From NCBI RefSeq assembly GCF_031191545.1, contig NZ_CP133472.1:806001-870000 (forward strand): a stretch of DNA of 64,000 bases. The letters run 5' to 3'. How positions within the stretch are numbered: position 1 is the stretch's first letter; every line of letters starts with the position of its first letter. This stretch comes from Schaalia odontolytica. Its GTDB lineage: Bacteria; Actinomycetota; Actinomycetes; Actinomycetales; Actinomycetaceae. The translations under genes were made by a program, and so were the position numbers. Below the pieces are notes generated by a model. It worked only from the letters and a program-made list of their open reading frames with translations, was not told the origin of the DNA and made no database searches. This document shows, one piece after another, positions 57,381 through 64,000 of this stretch.

Positions 57381-58838
57381 TCAGGCGCCGGGGCGCACCC
57401 GCGCGGCGATCAGCGCCTTGAGGTCCTCGGCGGAGTTGGCCAGCGGGGTGACGCGCTCTTCGCGGCCTTCGATGCCTTCGAAGCGAGGAGGCACGGGCGG
57501 TAGGTGGCCGGTGGCCTCCTGAATTGTCTCGGCGAACTTGACGGGCAGGGCGGTCTCCATGACGACAAGCGGACCCTCGATCTGTGAGCGGAGCGCGCGG
57601 GCGACGTGCACGCCGTCGGCCGTGTGCGGGTCGAGAAGGTAGCCGCTCTCCTTTTCCGTGCGCGCGATCTCCGCGAGGCGGTCCGCATGCGAGGAGGTCC
57701 CGGAGGTGAAGCCGTAGGTGTCGCGCAGGGAGGCAAATTCGGGTGTGCCGGACAGGTCGAAGTAGCCGTCGCGCGCGAGGGCATCATCGAAGAGGGCGCG
57801 GGTGGCGTCACCGTCGCGGCCCAGCAGGTCGAAGATGAAGCGCTCGAAGTTCGAGGCCTTGGAGATGTCCATGGACGGGCTGGAAGTAGCCAGCGTGTCC
57901 GCGGATGAGCGGGGGCGGTAGACGCCGGTGCGGAAGAACTCGTCGAGGACGTCGTTCTCGTTGGTGGCGACGACGAGGGTACCCAGCGGCACGCCCATCT
58001 GGCGGGCGATGTGCGCGGCGCACACGTTGCCGAAGTTACCCGAGGGGACGACGACGCTGACCTTGGACGAAGCGTCGGCCCCTTCCTCGGTGACGCGCAG
58101 CCAGGTGGCGACGTAGTAGCAGACCTGGGCGAGCAGGCGCGCCCAGTTGATGGAGTTGACGGCACCCACGTGCCACGTGGCCTTGAAGTCGGCGTCCATG
58201 TTGACGGCCTTGACGAGGTCCTGGCAGTCGTCGAAGACGCCGTCGACGGCGACGTTGACGATGTTCTCATCGAGAAGGGAGAACATCTGGGCGCGCTGGA
58301 AGGCGGTCATGCGCCCGGCGGGGGTGAGCATGACGACGGAAAGCCCTTCTCGTCCGCGCAGCGCGTACTCGGCGGAGGAACCGGTGTCGCCGGAAGTGGC
58401 ACCCACGATGGTGAGCCAGTCGCCGCGGCGGGTGAGCTCGTATTCGAAGAGTTCGCCCAGGAGCTGCATCGCCATGTCCTTGAAGGCGGCGGTGGGGCCG
58501 CCCGACAGGTGGGCGAGGTGCAGGCCGGTGCCCTCCAGGGCGTCGACGGGGACGATCTGGGGGTCGGAGAAGGAGGGGGCGCGGTAGGCGCGGGCCGTGA
58601 TCGCGCTGAGGTCGTCGGCACCGATGTCGTCGACGAACAGAGAGATGATGCCGGCGGCCATGGCCGCGTAGCCGTCCTCGCGCAGAACGATGCGCAGCTC
58701 GTCCAGGTCGGACTGCGACAGCGTCGGGTACTCCTCGGGCAGGTAGAGGCCGCCGTCGGGGGCGAGGCCTTCCAGGAGGATGTCACTGAAGGAACGGGTG
58801 GGCGTGTTGGGGCCGCGTCGGGTCGAAATGTAGCGCAC
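57381..58838 (-). CDS. thrC: Threonine synthase
   Basis: 485 residues from a GTG. Converts O-phosphohomoserine to threonine with PLP. N-terminus MRYISTRRG and FSDILLEGLAPDGGLYLPE match the long (type I) threonine synthase class. The PLP lysine lies in PTAAFKDMAMQLLGELFEY (~117). The phosphate-binding loops GATSGDTGSSAEYALRG and VPSGNFGNVCAAHIA are present. A TAGGAT hexamer 6 nt before the GTG indicates a leaderless transcript. Stand-alone gene with a strong terminator. Confidence 0.96.
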   Translation of the reverse strand: MRYISTRRGPNTPTRSFSDILLEGLAPDGGLYLPEEYPTLSQSDLDELRIVLREDGYAAMAAGIISLFVDDIGADDLSAITARAYRAPSFSDPQIVPVDALEGTGLHLAHLSGGPTAAFKDMAMQLLGELFEYELTRRGDWLTIVGATSGDTGSSAEYALRGREGLSVVMLTPAGRMTAFQRAQMFSLLDENIVNVAVDGVFDDCQDLVKAVNMDADFKATWHVGAVNSINWARLLAQVCYYVATWLRVTEEGADASSKVSVVVPSGNFGNVCAAHIARQMGVPLGTLVVATNENDVLDEFFRTGVYRPRSSADTLATSSPSMDISKASNFERFIFDLLGRDGDATRALFDDALARDGYFDLSGTPEFASLRDTYGFTSGTSSHADRLAEIARTEKESGYLLDPHTADGVHVARALRSQIEGPLVVMETALPVKFAETIQEATGHLPPVPPRFEGIEGREERVTPLANSAEDLKALIAARVRPGA

Positions 58839-58844
58839 GGGTCG

Positions 58845-58850
58845 ATCCTA
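58845..58850 (-). promoter_or_regulatory. Leaderless -10 element of thrC
   Basis: TAGGAT on the minus strand, 6 nt before the GTG at 58838. Confidence 0.55.
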
Positions 58851-58964
58851 TCGGAGAGGGCAGGTGGGCTGCGAGGGCGCCCGGACCTCGTCACATGTAC
58901 GAACGAGGCGCGGGCCACGTGAACGCCGGGGGAGGTCGCCCCTCGACTGTGGTAGAAACGACGG

Positions 58965-60488
58965 GTGAGTACGAACGATTCCCCGTGGACGCAGCCCTCC
59001 GCTTTCGATTCCTCGAGCGCCCCGATTTCCCAGCCTCCGACGGGTGCCCCTGTAGCGAGCGGTGTCGCCTCGTCGACGAATGCGTTTGCCTCGCCGTCGT
59101 CGGTCCCGAACCCCATTCAGCGCCCGAACGACCCGGGGGCCGCCTCAAACATTTCTTCGAAGCGCGCGTGGTTCATCGTCCTGTCGATCCTTGCATTCCT
59201 GGTCGTCGTCCTCGTGGTCCTCGGCTATTTCTTCGTCCCGTGGGCATCCCAGCCGCGCGAGAAGGCGGCAAGCTCCCAGGGATACTCCGGTTCTGCCACG
59301 AGCACCGGGAACATCTCCCGCGACTGGGCGGCGGGCATCGGGAAGGCATGGACCCTCGACAGCATCTCCCCGGTCCGCGGGGAGCACGATGAGGTAACGA
59401 CGCTGGTCGACGGCACGACCCTGTACGTGGCCGCAACCAATAGCACCCGCGAGGGGCTTGACGTCGCCGCCGTGGATATTTCGGGCTCGCAGCCGCAGGT
59501 CATCTGGGATTCCAGCAACCCGAACGTGATCCGCGATTCCTACCGTTTGAATCTGCGCATGGCGTCCATCGGCGACAGGCTCATCGTTGGCAACTCCACG
59601 GTGGACAAGGCGACGGGCGAGGTTCAGGAAGCCCCCTGGGTGGATGACGCTCCCCTGACGGTGGCCGGAGACGTCCTCGTGACGTGCTCGGGTGCCGAAA
59701 CCTGCACCGGCTGGACGTGGGAGTCTTCCGAGTGGAAGCAGCAGTGGAAGTCGATCACGTCGCTGCAGGAGTTGCGCCACGGCATCTGGGAGATGCGGGA
59801 CGCCCCAGTTGTTGGCAGCGGCGACGACATGTCGGTTCTGGCACCCGTGGCGGACAGGCGAACCCTGCAGCTGATCAACGTGCGCACGGGCACGGTGACG
59901 ACGCTCGGGGAGAAGGTTCAGTTGGACCCAACCAGCTACCGACGCGATGTCTTCGTCGCCAGCGACGGTGTCGCCGTCGTCGTCGACAGGGACCAGGCGC
60001 AGTTCTTTGATACCTCCGGCGCTCTCGTCGATTCCTTCCAGGTGGCGCGCTACCTGAATGAGATCGTGCGCGGGGGACAGGCCCCGACCCTTGAAGAGCT
60101 CCGAACCTACCTGACGACCAGGAGGACCCCGTGGGTGGCGGGCACGGTCGAGGTGTCGGGCCGAAAGTGCGAGGACGTCACGGTCTCCACGACGTCGGGC
60201 GGGAGCTCGCGTATCGTGCACGACGCCAAGGGCCTGGCGATCGATTCCGGCGAGCCCTGCTACCCGGATGTGACGGAGGTGCGCATGAGCGCCGACGGTG
60301 CCGCCGTGTACATCGTGAATGGCGGGCATGTGCAGTCCGACCATGTCTACTTCCTCGACACGGAGGGGGACGTCGTCCACGAGGACATGGCGTTGACCAG
60401 CGCGGATCAGCTGATGTGGGCGTTCGATGACCTCGTGATCGCGATCTCGAAGGGCCGGGTCACGGCCTTTACTCCGGCTTCCGCGTGA
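58965..60488 (+). CDS. Membrane-anchored beta-propeller-like protein of unknown function
   Basis: 507 residues from a GTG. A disordered Ser/Pro/Ala-rich cytoplasmic N-terminus (~1-65) precedes one membrane helix (~68-92, WFIVLSILAFLVVVLVVLGY). The outside domain has repeated short strands typical of PQQ/WD-like propellers (TTLVDGTTLYVAATN; DRLIVGNSTVDKATGE; DVFVASDGVAVVVDRDQAQF; AVYIVNGGHVQSDHVYFLDT). Four Cys (VTCSGAETCTG, RKCEDV, EPCYPD) may form disulfides. No enzyme motif is seen. A TAGAAA hexamer lies 6 nt before the GTG. It is 15 nt upstream of ispF, which has its own promoter-like element. Confidence 0.75.
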   Translation: MSTNDSPWTQPSAFDSSSAPISQPPTGAPVASGVASSTNAFASPSSVPNPIQRPNDPGAASNISSKRAWFIVLSILAFLVVVLVVLGYFFVPWASQPREKAASSQGYSGSATSTGNISRDWAAGIGKAWTLDSISPVRGEHDEVTTLVDGTTLYVAATNSTREGLDVAAVDISGSQPQVIWDSSNPNVIRDSYRLNLRMASIGDRLIVGNSTVDKATGEVQEAPWVDDAPLTVAGDVLVTCSGAETCTGWTWESSEWKQQWKSITSLQELRHGIWEMRDAPVVGSGDDMSVLAPVADRRTLQLINVRTGTVTTLGEKVQLDPTSYRRDVFVASDGVAVVVDRDQAQFFDTSGALVDSFQVARYLNEIVRGGQAPTLEELRTYLTTRRTPWVAGTVEVSGRKCEDVTVSTTSGGSSRIVHDAKGLAIDSGEPCYPDVTEVRMSADGAAVYIVNGGHVQSDHVYFLDTEGDVVHEDMALTSADQLMWAFDDLVIAISKGRVTAFTPASA

Positions 60489-60491
60489 CGC

Positions 60492-60497
60492 TACCCT
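60492..60497 (+). promoter_or_regulatory. Leaderless -10 element of ispF
   Basis: TACCCT, 6 nt before the ATG at 60504, inside the 15-nt gap after the upstream stop codon; the gap ggtgcc has no good ribosome site. Confidence 0.45.
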
Positions 60498-60503
60498 GGT
60501 GCC

Positions 60504-60995
60504 ATGACTGATCTGCCTTTCCGTATCGGCCAAGCGGTCGACGTCCACGCGTTCGCCGCGCCCGATTCGCCGCGCACGCTCATGGTCGCATGCCTGGAGT
60601 GGCCGGGGGAGCGCCCCCTCGAGGGTCACTCGGACGCGGACGTCGCCGCGCATGCGCTGTGCGACGCGATGCTGCTAGCCACTGGCCTGGGCGAGCTCGG
60701 CACGATCTTCGGCGTGGATCGCCCCGAGTGGGCGGGGGCGTCGGGCCGGGCGCTCCTCGAAGAGGTTCGTCGCATGGCGGCCGAGGCCGGCTGGGTTCTG
60801 GGTAACGCGACCGTGCAGGTCGTGGGCAATCGGCCTCGCATGGCCGCCCGTCTGCCCGAGGCCTGCGCCGTCATGAGCGAGATCGCCGGGGGCACGGTCA
60901 CCGTGTCGGCGACGACCTCGGATCGACTGGGTTTCACGGGACGAGGCGAGGGCGTGGCCGCGCTGGCGAGTGCCCTCATGGTGCGCGCCGAGTAG
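60504..60995 (+). CDS. ispF: 2-C-methyl-D-erythritol 2,4-cyclodiphosphate synthase
   Basis: 163 residues. Makes MEcPP in the MEP isoprenoid pathway. Metal ligands DVH (13-15) and the His in [18 protein letters not shown] are present, as is the C-terminal [17 protein letters not shown]. The usual G-x-G-x-D-x-H start is replaced by [10 protein letters not shown], and the WKGADS-type loop reads EWAGASG, so it is a divergent but complete member. ispD lies 1.8 kb away on the opposite strand, beyond the MFS gene. Confidence 0.92.
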   Translation: MTDLPFRIGQAVDVHAFAAPDSPRTLMVACLEWPGERPLEGHSDADVAAHALCDAMLLATGLGELGTIFGVDRPEWAGASGRALLEEVRRMAAEAGWVLGNATVQVVGNRPRMAARLPEACAVMSEIAGGTVTVSATTSDRLGFTGRGEGVAALASALMVRAE

Positions 60996-61107
60996 CACCC
61001 CCACTTGCGGAGGCACGGCACCGACGACGGAGGTGCCTGCGCATCCCTGCGGCGCGCGAGATTGGACTCGCATGCGTCGGGGACGTGCCTTGTCTGAGGC
61101 GAGGCGT

Positions 61108-62457
61108 TCAGCCCTCCATGTGGTCCAGGGTCGCGCGGTCTGCCTTCACGGGGATCGTGAGGGCCAGGCCCGCGCCGAGGATCAGCATGATGCCGAGAAT
61201 ACCCCAGTAGGTGTAATCCTGGCCGGCGGGCGTCATGCGCTTGCCGAGCAGCAGGAAGAGGCTGTACATCGCGGGAGCCATGAAGGACACGGCGCGGCCG
61301 GTCGTCGCGTAGAGGCCGAAGACTTCACCCTCGCGGCCGGCGGGGATGATGCGCGACAGGAAGGAACGCGACGCGGACTGGGTGGGCCCAACAAAGACGC
61401 ACAGGACGAGGCCGAGGCTCCAGAACACGATGGGGCCCTGGGCGTGCAGGAAGAAGACGCCGAAGCCGGCGACGACCATGGCGCACAGCGACAGGATGAT
61501 GACCTTCTTCGGGCCGATCTTGTCATCGACCCAGCCGAAGGCGACGGTCGCCAGGCCTGCGACAACATTGGCGGCGATTGCGAAGATCAACACCTCGCTG
61601 GCGCTGAAGCCGAAGGCCGTCTTGGCCAGGACCGCGCCGAACGTGAAGACGCCGGCGAGGCCGTCGCGGAAGACGGCGGAGGCGATGAGGAAGAAGAGGG
61701 TGTGCGGGGCTTCGCGCTTGAGGGTTCGCACGGTGCGCCACAGGAGCTTGTAGGAGTCGATGATCGACTCGCTACCGCCGCCGGCCTGGACCTTCTTGGG
61801 CAGCGGGGGGTTCACGATGACGGGGATCGCGAAGCCGCCGAACCACAGGGCCGCGATCACCATGGAGATACGGATGTTCAGGTGGTCGTCGGAGGGCACG
61901 CCCAGCAGGTTCACGCCGATCAGGCCCACGTAGAGGATGAGCAGCAGGACGATGCCGCCGATGTAGCCGGACGCCCAGCCAAAGCCGGAGATCTTGCCGC
62001 GGTCTTCCTTCCCGCCCAGGTGGTTGATCATCGCGTTGTAGTTCACCGAGGCGAACTCGAAGAACACGTTGCCCAGGCCCAGCAGCGCGATGCCGAGCAT
62101 GAGGGCCCCCTGGGGACCGAGGACGGAGGCGGGGTGCACGAAGTACATGGCGAGCATGCAGACGACGACCGCCCCGGTGAACCACCCGAGCCAGACTCCG
62201 CCCTTGCCTTGTCGATCGGCACGCTGGCCGGTGATGGGAGCGAGCAGCGCGATGAAGATACCGGCGATCGTCATGCCGTTGCTCAGCCAGGTCGAGGCAG
62301 TGCCCGAGTCCGTGAAGACTCCGTCGCTGGTCAGGAAGGTCGTGAACACGAAGGTCGTGGCGACCGCGTTGAAGGCGGCGCTGCCCCAGTCCCAAGCCGC
62401 CCAATCGACGACTTTGCGCGTGATGACGCGATGCGGGGTGGCGGGAGTAGCGCTCAT
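61108..62457 (-). CDS. MFS transporter, UMF1/Atg22-like
   Basis: 449 residues, twelve predicted helices. The N-terminal VDWAAWDWGSAAFNAVATTF is the signature of the UMF1/Atg22-like branch (consensus close to ALYDWANSAF). A central cytoplasmic loop follows LPKKVQAGGG. The MFS motif DDKIGPKKVI lies in the second half. It probably exports small molecules such as amino acids or peptides; the substrate is unknown. AAGGAG box 9 nt before the ATG. It lies on the minus strand, splitting ispF from ispD. Confidence 0.87.
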   Translation of the reverse strand: MSATPATPHRVITRKVVDWAAWDWGSAAFNAVATTFVFTTFLTSDGVFTDSGTASTWLSNGMTIAGIFIALLAPITGQRADRQGKGGVWLGWFTGAVVVCMLAMYFVHPASVLGPQGALMLGIALLGLGNVFFEFASVNYNAMINHLGGKEDRGKISGFGWASGYIGGIVLLLILYVGLIGVNLLGVPSDDHLNIRISMVIAALWFGGFAIPVIVNPPLPKKVQAGGGSESIIDSYKLLWRTVRTLKREAPHTLFFLIASAVFRDGLAGVFTFGAVLAKTAFGFSASEVLIFAIAANVVAGLATVAFGWVDDKIGPKKVIILSLCAMVVAGFGVFFLHAQGPIVFWSLGLVLCVFVGPTQSASRSFLSRIIPAGREGEVFGLYATTGRAVSFMAPAMYSLFLLLGKRMTPAGQDYTYWGILGIMLILGAGLALTIPVKADRATLDHMEG

Positions 62458-62765
62458 GGGATCGGGCTCCTTCGATGGAGAGTGCTCTGCGACGCGAGTG
62501 CGTCCAGGGTGAAACTACCACGTTTCGTGGCACACGCTCTTCTCGGGCCGAACACGGAATGAGGCCGGGAAGCACCGGCACGCCCTCACCGCATCCCACA
62601 TGCCGGGATATTCGATGAACGAGGCACGCGACGACGCACCCTGACCTGTTCGACTTATCCGACGCAGCCGAAGGGATAGCGACAACGCGCAATATTATCG
62701 TCACCGCCGCCAACGAGCCGCGCCAGATGATGCACGTATCGACCGGCAGCTCGTCATCGACATCC
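62458..62765. other. Gene-free spacer between the MFS gene and ispD
   Basis: 308 nt with no supported gene. Contains the MFS ribosome site and an AT-richer stretch (gcgcaatattatcgtcacc, ~62686-62704) that may be promoter DNA. No strong hairpin. Confidence 0.5.
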
Positions 62766-63536
62766 TCACGGTGCCCTGAGGCGATCACTTCCCTCTCCAC
62801 GAGAGCGGGCCGAGGCTGATGAGGCGCTCATTTCCTCGGCTGCGAGAAGCTGCGCGAGGGCCAGGTCGAGGGGGCGGGTGACCTTGAGGGATCGTTCGTC
62901 CCCCGCGACCGTTTGCACGGCGGCACCGATCGCCTCGACGAGGCCGGCGTCGTCCGTGGCGGAGGTCGCCTCCTTCGCGCCGAGGGATGCTCCCGCCTCG
63001 TGCGCGCGCATCAACAGCTCCCAGCGGAAGCCCTGCGGGGTCTGGACGGCCACCGTGTTGGAGCGGCGCGGCGTGCCCGTGACGGCACCTGAGGGGCCAA
63101 CGGTCTTGAGGGTGTCGGTGACGGGCAGGACGGGGATGACCGCGCCCGCGCCACCGCGCACCGCGTCGATGACGCGGGCAGTGACCTGCGAGGGCGTCAG
63201 GGGGCGCGCCGCATCGTGCACGAGGACGATCGCGGCCGCGTTCCGCTCCCCCAGCGCAGCCAGCCCCAGGGCCACGGACTCCTGGCGCGAATGATCGGAG
63301 CCCGCGACGACACCGAGGTCGTCGATATCAGCAAGTGCGCGCCGAAACTCCTCGATGGACGAGGCCGGGGCGGTCACGACGATCGACCCTACTCCCCCGG
63401 CGCGTAGGCCGCGGGCCGCCCACCAAACGAGGGGGCGACCCGAGAGTTCAACGAGGGCCTTCGGACACTCGCAGCCGAGGCGAGAACCGGAGCCTGCGGC
63501 CGTCAGGACCGCGCAAGGCTCACTCTGCGACGACAT
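62766..63536 (-). CDS. ispD: 2-C-methyl-D-erythritol 4-phosphate cytidylyltransferase
   Basis: 256 residues from [20 protein letters not shown] at 63536; an upstream in-frame start would lie deeper inside carD. The nucleotide-binding loop [37 protein letters not shown] and [12 protein letters not shown] are the IspD motifs in order. Catalyses the CTP-dependent step of the MEP pathway. It overlaps the 3' end of carD by 17 nt, an arrangement (carD-ispD) common in actinobacteria, so the two are co-transcribed. The C-terminal ~25 residues are Ser/Ala rich. Confidence 0.94.
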   Translation of the reverse strand: MSSQSEPCAVLTAAGSGSRLGCECPKALVELSGRPLVWWAARGLRAGGVGSIVVTAPASSIEEFRRALADIDDLGVVAGSDHSRQESVALGLAALGERNAAAIVLVHDAARPLTPSQVTARVIDAVRGGAGAVIPVLPVTDTLKTVGPSGAVTGTPRRSNTVAVQTPQGFRWELLMRAHEAGASLGAKEATSATDDAGLVEAIGAAVQTVAGDERSLKVTRPLDLALAQLLAAEEMSASSASARSRGEGSDRLRAP

Positions 63537-64000
63537 CGTCTTCGATCTCGATGCGCCCTTCGGCCAGGACGGCATCGAGGCGCTCGGCGGCGACAGACTT
63601 TTCGATGTTGCGGGCCAGAGCCAGCTCAGAGGTGAGGATCCCGCGGGCCTTCGTCAGCATGCGCTTCTCGCCCGTGGATAGTTTCTTCAGGTCGTCGCGG
63701 CGGGTCAGGTCGCGCACGACCTCGGCGACCTTGACGATGTCGCCGGTGGCGATCTTCTCCTGGTTGGCCTTGAAACGGCGTGACCAGTTGGTGGGTTCCT
63801 CGATGTAGGGGGCGCGCAGGACTGCGAGCACCTCTTCGAGGCCGTCTTCGTCAACGATGTCGCGCACGCCGACCATGTCAACGTTCTCGGCGGGGACCTG
63901 GATCTCAAGGTCGCCCTGGTTCACGCGCAGCTTCAGGTACGTCCGCTCTTCACCACGAATGGTGCGCGTCATGACCTCTTCGATCGTGGCTGCGCCGTGG
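63520..64000 (-). CDS. carD: CarD-family RNA polymerase-binding regulator, N-terminus beyond the window
   Basis: 160 codons are visible and the frame stays open to the window edge, where it reads [20 protein letters not shown]; that HGA(A) segment is internal to the CarD RNAP-interaction domain, so only ~15 N-terminal residues are missing. The internal ATG at 63972 is not the start. The C-terminal helical DNA-binding domain contains [17 protein letters not shown] with the conserved Trp that wedges the promoter bubble, and [18 protein letters not shown]. CarD stabilises open complexes, including at rRNA promoters. Overlaps ispD by 17 nt. Confidence 0.95.
   Translation of the reverse strand, partial: HGAATIEEVMTRTIRGEERTYLKLRVNQGDLEIQVPAENVDMVGVRDIVDEDGLEEVLAVLRAPYIEEPTNWSRRFKANQEKIATGDIVKVAEVVRDLTRRDDLKKLSTGEKRMLTKARGILTSELALARNIEKSVAAERLDAVLAEGRIEIEDDVVAE

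Noticed and set aside
60970-62562. 530-codon plus-strand frame opposite the MFS gene
   Set aside because: Asp/Glu/Gly/His-rich shadow; the minus strand encodes a clear 12-helix transporter.
63520-63972. Complete carD gene starting at the ATG at 63972
   Set aside because: The frame continues upstream to the window edge with CarD-like sequence (HGAATIEEV), so the gene is cut by the window and that ATG is internal.

Overview
This is a chromosomal window of a high-GC Gram-positive bacterium, most likely a member of the Actinomycetaceae (Schaalia/Actinomyces type). The evidence is a CarD homologue, WXG100 (type VII secretion) genes, a DtxR-type iron box, ClpC, nitrobindin-like FABP and YgfZ neighbours, GTG starts, and -10 hexamers of the TANNNT type exactly 6 nt before start codons (leaderless mRNAs). 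The genus is inferred from gene content. No rRNA, tRNA or cas genes were seen. Both ends cut genes: an acidic-linker protein on the left (minus) and carD on the right (minus).

Layout. 1-4.4 kb: a cut-off unknown gene, then a WXG100-like protein with a large DUF1023-type alpha/beta hydrolase (a type VII secretion cargo locus) and a small unknown gene. 4.5-7.6 kb: a fused FAD/Fe-S D-2-hydroxyacid dehydrogenase. 7.8-11.6 kb: an accessory region with a small membrane protein and a lower-GC DUF559/Vsr-like nuclease flanked on both sides by arrays of a 19-bp repeat. 11.6-21.1 kb: an eight-gene minus-strand iron uptake operon (FTR1 permease, P19 lipoprotein, FtrD/DUF2318 membrane protein, two FtsX-type permeases, ABC ATPase, FMN-binding lipoprotein, ApbE flavin transferase) with a DtxR-like box at its head. 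21.4-25.7 kb: a CPBP protease, a 750-bp repeat-rich convergent spacer, and ppdK. 25.9-40.6 kb: a seven-gene minus-strand cluster (1952-aa surface protein with Ig/cadherin-like and FnIII domains, MoxR ATPase, DUF58, a transglutaminase-like protein lacking its catalytic Cys and His, Ser/Thr kinase, PP2C phosphatase, FHA protein). 40.8-49.4 kb: housekeeping genes clpC, dtd, ygfZ, FABP, a membrane protein, purA and a DUF456 protein. 49.6-52.9 kb: a second type VII cargo locus followed by three tandem paralogues, the last truncated. 53.1-64 kb: rlmB, a DUF1697 gene, repeat-rich spacer, cysS, thrC, a membrane-anchored propeller-like protein, ispF, an MFS transporter, ispD and carD.

The most interesting material is as follows. 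(1) Two dispersed non-coding repeat families (19-bp and 20-bp units) share one architecture: an inverted unit pair followed by direct tandem units. One family brackets a nuclease gene. (2) A P19/FTR1 iron importer carries a predicted flavinylated lipoprotein and its ApbE transferase. (3) A phospho-signalling cluster surrounds a giant surface protein and a pseudo-transglutaminase. (4) A type VII cargo locus carries an immunity-like paralogue array.
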